Part shown: positions 10,374 to 19,857 of the stretch, one piece after another
Layout of the letters: each line of letters opens with the position of its first letter
Numbering within the stretch: the first letter of the stretch is position 1
NCBI GenBank assembly: GCA_903861145.1
Contig: CAIOTH010000033.1
Coordinates: 1 to 64,000, forward strand
Direction of reading: 5' to 3'
DNA length: 64,000 nucleotides
Origin: an uncultured Bacteroidota bacterium
GTDB taxonomy: Bacteria; Bacteroidota; Bacteroidia; Chitinophagales; LD1
The notes under the pieces: generated by a model
The model's input: the letters and a program-made list of their open reading frames with translations, nothing else
The model's database searches: none
What the model was told of the DNA's origin: nothing
Program-made: the position numbers and the translations under genes

Positions 10374-12719
10374 TTATCTACTCAATACAAATTGTTTCAC
10401 GCCACGTTTATCACCCTGTCTTACCTCAATAAAATAAACCCCATCCGGGTATGATGAAAGGTCAAGCTGCGTTTCCTGGTCGGTAATTGCCTGGCTTAAT
10501 AACGTTTGCCCTAAAACATTTTCCAGTTTAAAAACCGTGCCGCTGCTAACCTTGTTCAACACAACAAATGCATGTGTACTTGCAGGATTAGGATAAACAC
10601 TAAATGTAAATGCATTGCTAATACTATTAATTCCTGCAGCCGGTGTGCTGATAACAGTATCTTTTGCTACCTCATAACAACCGGCATGGTCGCTAATAGT
10701 AACTGTATAAATACCCGCCTCAAGGTTGGTTATGGTTGCGGTTGTTTCACCATCACTCCATGCGTATGTATAAGGTGAAGTTCCGCCGGTAACATTCTCA
10801 ACACCTGCAGTGCCAATATAATGCCCGTTAACGGTATTGGTTACGGCAGTGGTATACTCAATTTGGTAGGGCTGTGTTACCTGTGCATCAACCACCGTAG
10901 TGCAATTGCGGCTATCGGTAACAGTCACAACGTAGTTTGCAGGCACCAGCCCGGTTATGGTAGTAGTAGTGGCGGCATTGCTCCACATATAAGTAAGCGA
11001 ACCTGCACCACCGCTGGCAGTTACCGTTGCTGTACCACTTGCGCTTGCACACGGTGCACCGGTTGCGGTAACCGTTGCATTAATTTGCTGTGGCTGTGTA
11101 ATATTTTCGATAACAACTGAAGAACACCCAACAGCATCGCTGATAGTAATAGAATAATTTCCGGCACTTAAAGTATTAACTGAGGCTGATGAAAGGCCGT
11201 TGTTCCAGTTATAAGTATAGGTGGGTATGCCACCGGCTACAGTAATATTGATAACTCCATCACCTGCACCATAGCAACTAAGGTTTGCCGAGGTGGCCGA
11301 AACACTTACCCTCGGGTAAACACTAACCACAACTGTTTTGCTGGTAATAGTACCTGCACTATCAACTTTAGCAGTATAAACGGTGGTAGCTCCCGGCGTT
11401 GCAATAGTATACGCACAGGTAGGGCAGCTAAGATTATTGGTTGGCGACCATGTGTAAGTAGCATGATTGGTAATTGGTGCAATAAGTTTTGCAGTATCGC
11501 CCACGCATATCGAAACGTGAACTGTTTGGTTAGCCGTATTTGGGTTTAAAGGCTCAATACCTATTAACGCCGATTCATCTGTGCTGAAATTGTATCCGCC
11601 CGCCGTTAATGAATTTACGTTGAAATAACCGTTGGCGGTACCTCCCCAACCCCAGTTCATGTGCAAAAGGCCATTGCCATCATAACCATCGCATACCCAG
11701 GTGTGGCCACCGGCTGTAGGGTCGCTGCCAACGTATTGAACCGGGCGCCCTGCATCTAAATCAGTCTTCATCAAATTAAACCAATCGCTTGCGCTGTATG
11801 ATGATTCGTAAACGCCCTGTATAGTATTTGGGTTGTACGAAAAATAAGCAACGTACGAGTTTTGCGCACTTGCTCCACCCCACATGGTAATAACCTGTGC
11901 ACCGCTTCCGCCTTGTGCATCAGTACCATAATCCATACCCACGCTAACACCGCACTGATACATTAAAGTGCCGATAGCAACGTTGTTCGAGCTGATAGAA
12001 ATTGGCATGGCCGACCAGTTATAAGTGGTTGCACCAAAGTTGGCAGTTTGAGTTCCGTAGTTGTTGCTATAAGAAGGAGGGGCATCGTTGTATGAATATG
12101 AACCCGTGCCTTGCGCCGGGTAGCTCCAGTATTTCATTATCTGCGCCATAGTTGTAGCAACACAACCGGTTACAGCGTGTGTGTTACTACCTGCATCAAG
12201 CGGACATAAATAGTTATAGTAAGGCGATTGGTTCCAAGCGGTGTAAACAAGTGGCGCAACCACCGTGCTTTTCGCATCAGCAGGTTTTTGGCCGGTGTTA
12301 TAAGCACTCCACAAAGTATTTATCCTGGTTGTAGCAGGTAGGTTTTCCTGTATACCGCGGTAAATGTGTTGTGCGGCATGTTTCATCCAGTCAACAACAC
12401 CGGTTTTATCCAGGTTACTTTCAAAATTTGCCTCGGTAGAGTAGCCCAGTACAGGCTCTGCCACATCATTAGCAGCTACAATTACAAAGCCCGGGCCCGG
12501 CGTAATATTGAATACATAAAAATCCACCGTATTGTCTGTCTCAACCCGGGTATAGTTTAGGGTGGCATTGACTGTCGCTTTTTCCCGGCCATCACTTGCG
12601 GTTACCTTAAAAAAATTGATAGCAACGGTTTTGGCATTGTCCACGCTCACGGCTCTGGCAAATAAATCACCAAATCCCAAAAGCAAAGCAAAAACAAAAA
12701 ACAGGGTAATTTTTTTCAT
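10374..12719 (-). CDS. C10 family (streptopain-like) peptidase with SprB-like repeats and T9SS type A sorting domain
   Basis: MKKITLFFVFALLLG signal; VAINFFKVT propeptide; AVTGCVATTMAQIMKYWSYP (Cys) and GGHTWVCDGYDGNGLLHMNWGWGG (His); SprB-like repeats; C-term FSVYPNPASTHAFVVL..GVKQFVLSR. Confidence 0.92.
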   Translation of the reverse strand: MKKITLFFVFALLLGFGDLFARAVSVDNAKTVAINFFKVTASDGREKATVNATLNYTRVETDNTVDFYVFNITPGPGFVIVAANDVAEPVLGYSTEANFESNLDKTGVVDWMKHAAQHIYRGIQENLPATTRINTLWSAYNTGQKPADAKSTVVAPLVYTAWNQSPYYNYLCPLDAGSNTHAVTGCVATTMAQIMKYWSYPAQGTGSYSYNDAPPSYSNNYGTQTANFGATTYNWSAMPISISSNNVAIGTLMYQCGVSVGMDYGTDAQGGSGAQVITMWGGASAQNSYVAYFSYNPNTIQGVYESSYSASDWFNLMKTDLDAGRPVQYVGSDPTAGGHTWVCDGYDGNGLLHMNWGWGGTANGYFNVNSLTAGGYNFSTDESALIGIEPLNPNTANQTVHVSICVGDTAKLIAPITNHATYTWSPTNNLSCPTCAYTIATPGATTVYTAKVDSAGTITSKTVVVSVYPRVSVSATSANLSCYGAGDGVINITVAGGIPTYTYNWNNGLSSASVNTLSAGNYSITISDAVGCSSVVIENITQPQQINATVTATGAPCASASGTATVTASGGAGSLTYMWSNAATTTTITGLVPANYVVTVTDSRNCTTVVDAQVTQPYQIEYTTAVTNTVNGHYIGTAGVENVTGGTSPYTYAWSDGETTATITNLEAGIYTVTISDHAGCYEVAKDTVISTPAAGINSISNAFTFSVYPNPASTHAFVVLNKVSSGTVFKLENVLGQTLLSQAITDQETQLDLSSYPDGVYFIEVRQGDKRGVKQFVLSR

Positions 12720-12831
12720 GGTAATTTTATAAACAGATGAAATTAAGAGCAAAAAAAGTTTACGAATTTACGAAATTTTCCCTGTGAATAGCGAGTTATT
12801 AACACGCGATATCAGATTTGTTAAAAGCCCA

Positions 12832-12863
12832 ATGTAGAGGCGCATAATTATGCGCCTCTACAT
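12832..12863. repeat. perfect 32-bp palindrome
   Basis: ATGTAGAGGCGCATAATTATGCGCCTCTACAT equals its own reverse complement. Confidence 0.95.
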
Positions 12864-12948
12864 GTTATGTATTTGGCCATTTACCACACAAAATCACCCT
12901 CAATTGCCTAAATTGACTTGGGTATGTTAAATTGCGTCCCCTAATTGT

Positions 12949-14898
12949 ATGATTTCAAAGCCTACCATCCAAAAAATTATTGACGAAGCACGTGTTGAAG
13001 ACGTGGTAGGCGAGTTTGTTACCCTTAAGCGCCGGGGCTCAAATTTGCTGGGGTTGTGCCCTTTCCATAACGAAAAAACGCCCTCGTTCAACGTAAATCC
13101 GGCTCGTAATATTTACAAGTGTTTTGGCTGTGGCAAGGCTGGCGGGCCATTGCAGTTTTTGATGGATTACCAACAAATGACCTACCCCGATGCACTGCGG
13201 TACCTCGCCAAAAAGTATAACATCGAGATTGAAGAAACGCGCGACGAAACCGACCAGAAGGAGCAGATTGAAAAGCAGAATCTTACCGAAAGCATACTAA
13301 TTGCCAATACCCGCGCCCAAAAGTTTTTTACCGATTACATGATGAACAACGAAGCCGGCGGCATTGGCCTTGCTTATTTTAAAGAACGCGGCTTTATTGA
13401 CAAAACCATCGAGAAGTTTCAGTTGGGTTACGCACCCGACGCGGGCAGCTTGCTAACCCAAACCATGTTGAAGGAAGGCTTTCAGCTGGACATACTTAAA
13501 AAGGCCGGCCTCACGTCGCCTAAGGAGGGAAGCACCTACGATTTTTTCCGCAACCGCGTAATGTTTCCTATTCATAACATGACCGGTAAAGTGGTTGCAT
13601 ACGGTGGCCGCATCATGGTTAAGGACGAAAAGGCCCCTAAATACGTTAACACTGCCGAGAGCGAGGTTTATCAAAAGAGCAAAATATTATACGGTGCTTT
13701 TTTTGCGAAGAATGAAATAAGAAAGAAAGATGAGTGTTTATTGGTAGAAGGTTACACCGACGTTATATCGCTGCATCAATCGGGTATTGAAAATGCAGTG
13801 TCATCATCCGGCACCTCCTTAACACCCGACCAAATACGGCTTGTAAAAAGAATAACGCCCAACATTACCATGTTGTATGATGGCGATGCCGCCGGTATTA
13901 AAGCTGCATTGCGAGGCACTGATTTAATATTGGAAGAAGGCATGAACGTGCGCGTAGTTATTCTACCTGCACCGGAAGACCCCGATTCTTACGTGCGCAA
14001 AGTAGGAGCGGAGGCATTTCAAAAATATATACAGGAGAACAAAAAGGACCTCATTCTTTTTAAAACCTCTCTCTTCGCCACCGAAGCCAAAGCCGACCCT
14101 ATAAAGAAAGCGGAGTTGATACGCGATATTGTTGACAGCATTGCAAAAATACCCGATGCCATTCAGCGCTCTGTTTATGTAAAAGAATCGAGCCAGCTGT
14201 TCGACATGAGCGAGCAGATTTTGATTACTGAAGTAAATAAGGCACGCAGAAAAAAGCAGGGCGAATTACAGAAAGAAGAAGAGAAACAACAGCAAAGAGA
14301 AAGCCCGGTTAAGGATGAACTTTCAGCAGCAGCGCACAAAGCGCAAACGATTGAAAACCCCTCTAACCTACCGGTGCTTGAGCATGATATCATCAGGATA
14401 CTGTTAGAGTTCGGTTCCTGGAAAACACAGGATAATGAAACCGAAATTTCGGTAGTGCAATATGTGTTGGAAGAATTGGAAGGACTGGATATTGAAACGC
14501 CACGCTACAAAGTAATTTTCGATTTGATTAAAAGAGATTTTGCCGATGGCGTTGTGCACGATGAAGGTTTCTTTAGCGCGAACGACGATGAGCAAATACG
14601 AAATTTAGCTATTGATATTTTAACCCAACCCTACACCCTTAGCGAAAACTGGTGGGTAAAGTATAAAGTAGCTATTGCCGAAAAGAAGGACCGTTTTGTA
14701 AAAGACATTCACTCCACTATCATCCGGTTCAAGCAATTCAAAAATATTGTTGAGTTACGCAAAATTGAAAAGCTGCTTAAAGAGCCCAAAGACGAAGCCG
14801 ACCTTCAACGTTTAATGCGCCTGCACGTGCTTTTAATGGAACAGAAAAAAGAATTCGCCCGCACGATAGGTAATGTTGTTTACCGGCCCAACACATAA
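12949..14898 (+). CDS. dnaG: DNA primase
   Basis: CHC2 zinc finger GLCPFHNEKTPSFNVNPARNIYKCFGCGKAG; TOPRIM LLVEGYTDVISLHQSG, MLYDGDAAG. Confidence 0.97.
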   Translation: MISKPTIQKIIDEARVEDVVGEFVTLKRRGSNLLGLCPFHNEKTPSFNVNPARNIYKCFGCGKAGGPLQFLMDYQQMTYPDALRYLAKKYNIEIEETRDETDQKEQIEKQNLTESILIANTRAQKFFTDYMMNNEAGGIGLAYFKERGFIDKTIEKFQLGYAPDAGSLLTQTMLKEGFQLDILKKAGLTSPKEGSTYDFFRNRVMFPIHNMTGKVVAYGGRIMVKDEKAPKYVNTAESEVYQKSKILYGAFFAKNEIRKKDECLLVEGYTDVISLHQSGIENAVSSSGTSLTPDQIRLVKRITPNITMLYDGDAAGIKAALRGTDLILEEGMNVRVVILPAPEDPDSYVRKVGAEAFQKYIQENKKDLILFKTSLFATEAKADPIKKAELIRDIVDSIAKIPDAIQRSVYVKESSQLFDMSEQILITEVNKARRKKQGELQKEEEKQQQRESPVKDELSAAAHKAQTIENPSNLPVLEHDIIRILLEFGSWKTQDNETEISVVQYVLEELEGLDIETPRYKVIFDLIKRDFADGVVHDEGFFSANDDEQIRNLAIDILTQPYTLSENWWVKYKVAIAEKKDRFVKDIHSTIIRFKQFKNIVELRKIEKLLKEPKDEADLQRLMRLHVLLMEQKKEFARTIGNVVYRPNT

Positions 14899-15151
14899 AA
14901 TAACGTCATTGCGGGCGAGGTTTTCGAGTGAAGTAATCCCAAATACGATGGATGGCCATCGGTTGCACTTGTTCAAAAAAATATTCTTACATAACTATAT
15001 GCAACCTTCTAAAAACTGTTTCAATCTATAAAGCTATTCACCCGTGTTTTTATAAGTTGTCCTGCCAATGTGCCGTGCATGTTAGCGGGAAACTGCGGAT
15101 GCCTACTTGGCGAACGGACGCGTTTTGCCGGGTAGGTTAATCCGTGATGAA

Positions 15152-15766
15152 TTAAATAAGTGCCACGTAAGTAGCAATATGCCCATCAAAAAACTCGTAA
15201 TGGACCCCCAGGTTTTTTAATGGCAGGTGAGGAGTTACTATATCAGCTTTTAGTTCTCCGCTTTGTCCCATTGTAAACGGCTCAATCAGCAGTTGGGTTT
15301 TAAACTCAAGTGCGCCCCAGCCGTACAGTTTAAATAGCGATTCTTTGGCGCTCCAGTAAAGCATAAGCTTTGCAGCTTTTTCATCAGCAGGTATGCTGTT
15401 TATTTCATCATCACGCAAAAATTTATGGGCTATGCGCTCAACTTTTGGGTGCACGGCTTCTATATCAATGCCCACAGCAAACTGTTTACTAATTATAACA
15501 GCCGCATAACCGATGGTGTGCGATAAAGAAATATTTATTGGCGAATTTTTAAAATTTGGTTTACCCGTGTCATCATTCACAATGGTATCCGGCTGCCCCA
15601 ACATTAGGTTGGCTAAATGCCTGCTGGCAAACCATTGCAGCCGCTTTTTTTCGCTCGATATATCCGGATGTCCATGAAACAACTCTTCAAAAAAAGATAG
15701 GTCTTCTTCTATCTTCCAAACGCCAATCGAAAAATTTGCTTCTTCTGTTTTTTTATAAAGCGGCAT
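15152..15766 (-). CDS. 4'-phosphopantetheinyl transferase superfamily protein
   Basis: NISLSHTIGYAAVIISKQFAVGIDIEAVHPKVERIAHKFLRDDE and LYWSAKESLFKLYGWG. Confidence 0.9.
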   Translation of the reverse strand: MPLYKKTEEANFSIGVWKIEEDLSFFEELFHGHPDISSEKKRLQWFASRHLANLMLGQPDTIVNDDTGKPNFKNSPINISLSHTIGYAAVIISKQFAVGIDIEAVHPKVERIAHKFLRDDEINSIPADEKAAKLMLYWSAKESLFKLYGWGALEFKTQLLIEPFTMGQSGELKADIVTPHLPLKNLGVHYEFFDGHIATYVALI

Positions 15767-15792
15767 GGGTGCAATGCGTGGGTTTGAAGTTA

Positions 15793-16476
15793 TTAACCCT
15801 CCAAATTCAGCGTAAAAGTAAATGTACGAGAATACATAGCCTGTATAGTACGAGAATATATAAGCCCAGGTGTTGGCGATAAAATATTGATAATGCCTCG
15901 GCTAACTTTAAACTCGGGAGATAAAATAAAGTATGGGAAATAAATCATAAACCCTATACCTATTTCGGCAGCCACATCATTTTTTTGTAGCTTAATAATA
16001 TCATCCGCTTTTCGCGCCTTCACGTTACTGGCAAGGTCATAATCGTAACGTATGCCGGCAATGCCGTATATCCTAAAATCTTTAATCGGGTCCGATTTAA
16101 AACGCAGTTGTAAAGGGAAATCAAGGTATATCGACGATATGTCTTTAACCACTTGCTGGTTATTCAAGGTAGTATAAACAACGTTTTTGTCGGAAAACGA
16201 AAGTGTGGGAATAAACCTCAGGTCAAAATATTTATGAAACTGGTAGTTGCCAATAATACCCAGGTTAAACCCTGGGCCTACCCTTGTTCTGATAAAACGC
16301 ACTGAATCATTTTGTGGGGTTAAAGGCGCAGGTATTAACTTAAAATCGGCAACGTTAAGGCCCATGGCTATACCAAAGTAAATGGTCTTTTTACTCATTT
16401 CGTTATAGTTAAACTGGGCCTTTGCCTGCCAAGTTAAAAACAACATTAATACTGCAATAGCAATTCTTCTCATCAT
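15793..16476 (-). CDS. porT: T9SS-associated outer membrane protein PorT
   Basis: MMRRIAIAVLMLFLTWQAKAQFNYNEMSKKTIYFGIAMGLNVADFK.. outer-membrane beta-barrel; adjacent to ubiE as commonly seen in Bacteroidota. ATG at 16476 chosen so the gene does not overlap ubiE. Confidence 0.88.
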   Translation of the reverse strand: MMRRIAIAVLMLFLTWQAKAQFNYNEMSKKTIYFGIAMGLNVADFKLIPAPLTPQNDSVRFIRTRVGPGFNLGIIGNYQFHKYFDLRFIPTLSFSDKNVVYTTLNNQQVVKDISSIYLDFPLQLRFKSDPIKDFRIYGIAGIRYDYDLASNVKARKADDIIKLQKNDVAAEIGIGFMIYFPYFILSPEFKVSRGIINILSPTPGLIYSRTIQAMYSRTFTFTLNLEG

Positions 16477-16492
16477 ATTAATATGTATCCGG

Positions 16493-17227
16493 TTAAGCCC
16501 GCTTTTCCATCGAATAAAAAGCGCAGGCACCGAATGTTAGGGGCTGCCATTTAATATTTACAAACCCAATATTCTCCAATATTTTTACAAATTCAAAACC
16601 CTCCGGAAAAGCCTTTACCGATTCAGGCAAATACGAGTAGGCCCTTGCATCTTTCGAAAACAGACGGCCAATCATAGGCACCACATTCCCAAAATATAAA
16701 CCGTAAAGCCCTCTTATTATTGTGTTTTGCGGTTGCGATGCCTCTAAAATGGCCACCTTGCCACCGGGTCGTGTTACCCTTAGCATTTCGCTTAGGCCTG
16801 TTTCCAAATGCTCAAAATTCCTTACACCAAACCCAACAGTTACTGCATCGAACGAGTTATCGGCAAATGGCATTTTTTCCGAATCGCCCTTTACAAATTC
16901 AACCACATTGGCAACATTCAATTTTACGGCTTTTGCGCGCCCGTAGTTCATCATCCCTTCTGAAAGGTCGAACCCGATTACTTTTTCGGGATTAAGGCGC
17001 AATGCCTCAAAAGCAAAATCGCCGGTGCCGCTGGCTACATCCAGTATTTTTTTGGGTTGAATAGTGCCTATAAACTTTACTGCTTTTTTGCGCCAGGTAA
17101 TATCAATACCCAACGATAAAAGGTGGTTCAAAAAATCATACCTGTGGGCAATATTGTCAAACATCTCCTCCACCTGCTCTTTTTTGGTGCGGGTAGTGTC
17201 ATTATATGGTGTAACCGTTTTGCTCAT
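16493..17227 (-). CDS. ubiE: demethylmenaquinone/ubiquinone methyltransferase
   Basis: VEEMFDNIAHRYDFLNHLLSLGIDITWRKKAV, ILDVASGTGDFAFEA, VTVGFGVRNFEHLETGLSEMLRVTRPGG. Confidence 0.96.
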   Translation of the reverse strand: MSKTVTPYNDTTRTKKEQVEEMFDNIAHRYDFLNHLLSLGIDITWRKKAVKFIGTIQPKKILDVASGTGDFAFEALRLNPEKVIGFDLSEGMMNYGRAKAVKLNVANVVEFVKGDSEKMPFADNSFDAVTVGFGVRNFEHLETGLSEMLRVTRPGGKVAILEASQPQNTIIRGLYGLYFGNVVPMIGRLFSKDARAYSYLPESVKAFPEGFEFVKILENIGFVNIKWQPLTFGACAFYSMEKRA

Positions 17228-17243
17228 TTCTTTTGTGCTAATG

Positions 17244-17340
17244 TTTTTGCCACAAAGGCACTAAGACACTAAGAATACAAATTATAAAGCGGTATTCTTT
17301 CTTACTAAACTTTGTGCCTTTGTGTCTTAGTGGCAAAAAT
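17244..17340. repeat. intergenic hairpin of the CACWAAGR family
   Basis: Left arm TTTTTGCCACAAAGGCACTAAGACACTAAG (17244-17273), right arm CTTTGTGCCTTTGTGTCTTAGTGGCAAAAA (to 17339), with inner AGAATAC/GTATTCT stem. Confidence 0.85.
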
Positions 17341-17416
17341 TATAAAGCGCCGCAAAAATAGCAGGTTATAGCTTCTATTCGCCTTTAATTGGTTAATCTG
17401 AATACTTTTGTGGCGT

Positions 17417-18055
17417 ATGGTTATTAAATCTTCTGAGTACAAGGCTAGTTATGTTGAGGTTGACAAGTGTCCCCCTGCACAAATGCCCGAGTTTGCTTTT
17501 ATAGGCAGGTCGAACGTGGGTAAGTCGTCGTTAATCAATTACTTATGCGGGCGTAAGGCGTTGTCAAAAGTGTCCAACACTCCAGGCAAAACGCAAACAA
17601 TTAACTACTTCGAAATCAATAACCACTTTCATTTGGTTGATTTACCGGGTTATAGTTTTGCCAAAGTTTCGCGCGAATTGCGCGAAAAATGGAACGCCAT
17701 GATACGCAATTACATACTTAAGCGCGAGCAATTGCAATATGTATGCCTGTTGGTTGATAGCCGCATACCACCCCAAAAGGTAGATTTGGAGTTTATACAA
17801 TGGATGGCCAAAAATCGCGTGGCCTTTGTTATCATTTTTACCAAAGCCGATAAACCCGGTAGTAAGGAGGTAAGCACCAACGTGCAGCTTTTCGAGAACG
17901 AACTGTTAAAAGAGTGGGATGAGTTGCCATTGTCTTTCGTTACCTCAGCCGAGCGGAATGCCGGCCGCGATGATGTTTGGGACTTTATTGATAAGGCTGT
18001 GAAATACTATTATGCCAATAATGAAGCGCATAACCCACCTGAGGGTGATAATTAA
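17417..18055 (+). CDS. engB: ribosome biogenesis GTPase YihA/YsxC/EngB
   Basis: EFAFIGRSNVGKSSLINYL, SNTPGKTQTINYF, LVDLPGYSFAKVS, IIFTKADK. ATG at 17417. Confidence 0.96.
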   Translation: MVIKSSEYKASYVEVDKCPPAQMPEFAFIGRSNVGKSSLINYLCGRKALSKVSNTPGKTQTINYFEINNHFHLVDLPGYSFAKVSRELREKWNAMIRNYILKREQLQYVCLLVDSRIPPQKVDLEFIQWMAKNRVAFVIIFTKADKPGSKEVSTNVQLFENELLKEWDELPLSFVTSAERNAGRDDVWDFIDKAVKYYYANNEAHNPPEGDN

Positions 18056-18061
18056 GAAAAA

Positions 18062-18096
18062 CTTAGTGCTCCTTAGTGTTCTTAGTGCCTTAGTGG
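18062..18096. repeat. solo arm of the CACWAAGR intergenic repeat
   Basis: CTTAGTGCTCCTTAGTGTTCTTAGTGCCTTAGTGG: four units. Confidence 0.7.
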
Positions 18097-18134
18097 TTAA
18101 TTTCTCTCCCATAAAACATTTTTAGCGCTTACGC

Positions 18135-18164
18135 TTTGATTTTCCGACAAAAAACCTATTTTTG
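18135..18164 (+). promoter_or_regulatory. Bacteroidota-type sigma promoter for rpmE2
   Basis: TTTG (18135-18138), 18-bp spacer, TATTTTTG (18157-18164; consensus TAnnTTTG), about 19 bp before the L31 ATG. Confidence 0.6.
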
Positions 18165-18182
18165 CAGTCCAAAATTTGATTT

Positions 18183-18428
18183 ATGAAGAAAGAAATCCAT
18201 CCGGCAGCTTACAGAACAGTGATATTTAAGGATATATCTTTAGATAAACAGTGGTTAGGTAAAAGCACAGCCAACACCAAAGAAACCGGCAAATGGGAAG
18301 ACGGTATTGAATACCCTTTGATTAAGCTTGAAATTTCGAGCGAATCGCATCCGTTTTTTACCGGCAAAATGAAACTGGTTGATACCGCAGGTAGAATTGA
18401 CAAATTCAAAAAGAGATACGGCAAATAA
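18183..18428 (+). CDS. rpmE2: type B 50S ribosomal protein L31
   Basis: [19 protein letters not shown]...[30 protein letters not shown]; lacks the Zn-binding Cys residues. Confidence 0.95.
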   Translation: MKKEIHPAAYRTVIFKDISLDKQWLGKSTANTKETGKWEDGIEYPLIKLEISSESHPFFTGKMKLVDTAGRIDKFKKRYGK

Positions 18429-18450
18429 TCCGTTTTATAAATTCATTTTC

Positions 18451-18486
18451 AAAATGCCCTTGATTTTTCAAGGGCATTTTTGTTTT
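18451..18486 (+). terminator. rho-independent terminator after rpmE2
   Basis: AAAATGCCCTTGA tttt TCAAGGGCATTTT then TGTTTT. Confidence 0.9.
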
Positions 18487-18605
18487 ATGGCGCACACTGT
18501 TTCAGCAGCTTTGCATTTCGGGTAATTTTAGGTTTCATAACCCCTGGTAATTATGACCTAAATCATATTTCCACTATCTATCATTTTAAGAACTTTATAC
18601 CTGTA

Positions 18606-19814
18606 ATGATTACCCTTAAAAATAGCGCGGAAAAGGTACATTTGTTTGAAGGCAAAAAAACAAACAGAGTGGACTTAGACCCCTATATAAACCCCGAAGC
18701 GCTTTTTGAGTTTGCAGGCCAGGGCATAATAGTTGCCCGGCCTGACGGTGAAATTGTAAAAATTAACCGTGCCGCCGAGTTGATGTTTGGGTACGAACCC
18801 CACGAACTTTTAAAGCGCCGTACCGAATTGCTAATTGATGAGGGTTTTGAGCCCGCCTATATTTTGTTGCGTCGCGACTTTATGTACCCGGCAAAAACGC
18901 GGGCACTTGGTACCGGCCTCGAGTTAATTGCTAAAAGGAAAGATGGTGGCCGCTTTCCGGTGGAAATCGGGTTGAATATAATTGATACACCCGAGGGCAA
19001 ATTTGCCATGGCTGTTATTATTGATATTACGCAACGCAGGCAGCAAGAGGATCTTTTAAAAAAGGCACACCTCAATTTGCAATACTACACACGCGAACTG
19101 CAGGCATCAAACTTCGAGCTTGAAAATTTTGCCTACGTTTCATCGCACGATTTGTTGGAGCCGCTACGAAAAATACGTGCTTTTGGGGCGCGTCTTAAAA
19201 CAGCCGAAACCGAAAACATAACAGCACCGGGAAAAGAATACCTGGACCGCATACTGCATGCCACCGACCGAATGGAAAGCCTGATTAACGACCTGCTTAC
19301 TTTTTCGCGTTTATCAACCCGGTCGCTGCCATTTGTAACGGTAGATTTGAACGTTATTTTAAAGGAAGTGATGAACGACCTTGAAGTAACTATCGAAAAC
19401 ACAAAAGCGCGTATTGAGGCGGTTACCCTGCCGGTTATTGAGGCCGAGCCTACACAAATTCGCCAGCTTTTTCAAAACCTTATAGCCAACGCTGTAAAAT
19501 TTAAAAAAGAACGCGAATCACCGCTCATTAAAATTGACTTCACCAAAAATGAAGCCGAGCCCGACAGAGAAACTTATCATATAAGCTTTACCGATAACGG
19601 TATTGGCTTTGATGAAAAATATAAGGACAAGATATTTAATATATTTCAAACCCTTGCGGGCCGTAAATACGAGGGCAGCGGCATTGGCCTGGCCATTTGT
19701 CGCAAAATTGCTATCAGGCATGGTGGCAACATTGTCGCAAAAAGCGCCGTTAATATCGGCTCGGTTTTTATAGTTTCGCTTGCGGCTAAACAAGTAACCC
19801 CGCCGCAACAATAA
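18606..19814 (+). CDS. PAS domain sensor histidine kinase
   Basis: PAS (FEFAGQGIIVARPDGEIVKINRAAELMFGY), HisKA (LENFAYVSSHDLLEPLRKI), HATPase (FTDNGIGFDE, GSGIGLAICRKIA). Confidence 0.92.
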   Translation: MITLKNSAEKVHLFEGKKTNRVDLDPYINPEALFEFAGQGIIVARPDGEIVKINRAAELMFGYEPHELLKRRTELLIDEGFEPAYILLRRDFMYPAKTRALGTGLELIAKRKDGGRFPVEIGLNIIDTPEGKFAMAVIIDITQRRQQEDLLKKAHLNLQYYTRELQASNFELENFAYVSSHDLLEPLRKIRAFGARLKTAETENITAPGKEYLDRILHATDRMESLINDLLTFSRLSTRSLPFVTVDLNVILKEVMNDLEVTIENTKARIEAVTLPVIEAEPTQIRQLFQNLIANAVKFKKERESPLIKIDFTKNEAEPDRETYHISFTDNGIGFDEKYKDKIFNIFQTLAGRKYEGSGIGLAICRKIAIRHGGNIVAKSAVNIGSVFIVSLAAKQVTPPQQ

Positions 19815-19857
19815 ACAACCTGCCTTGCGCATAACGGGCAGGTAAGGTTAACCTGCT

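Noticed and set aside
14952-15140. 62-aa ORF MAIGCTCSKK...
   Set aside because: Intergenic, follows dispersed-repeat-like sequence (CGTCATTGCGGGCGAGG...), Cys/Trp-rich nonsense-like translation, no support.
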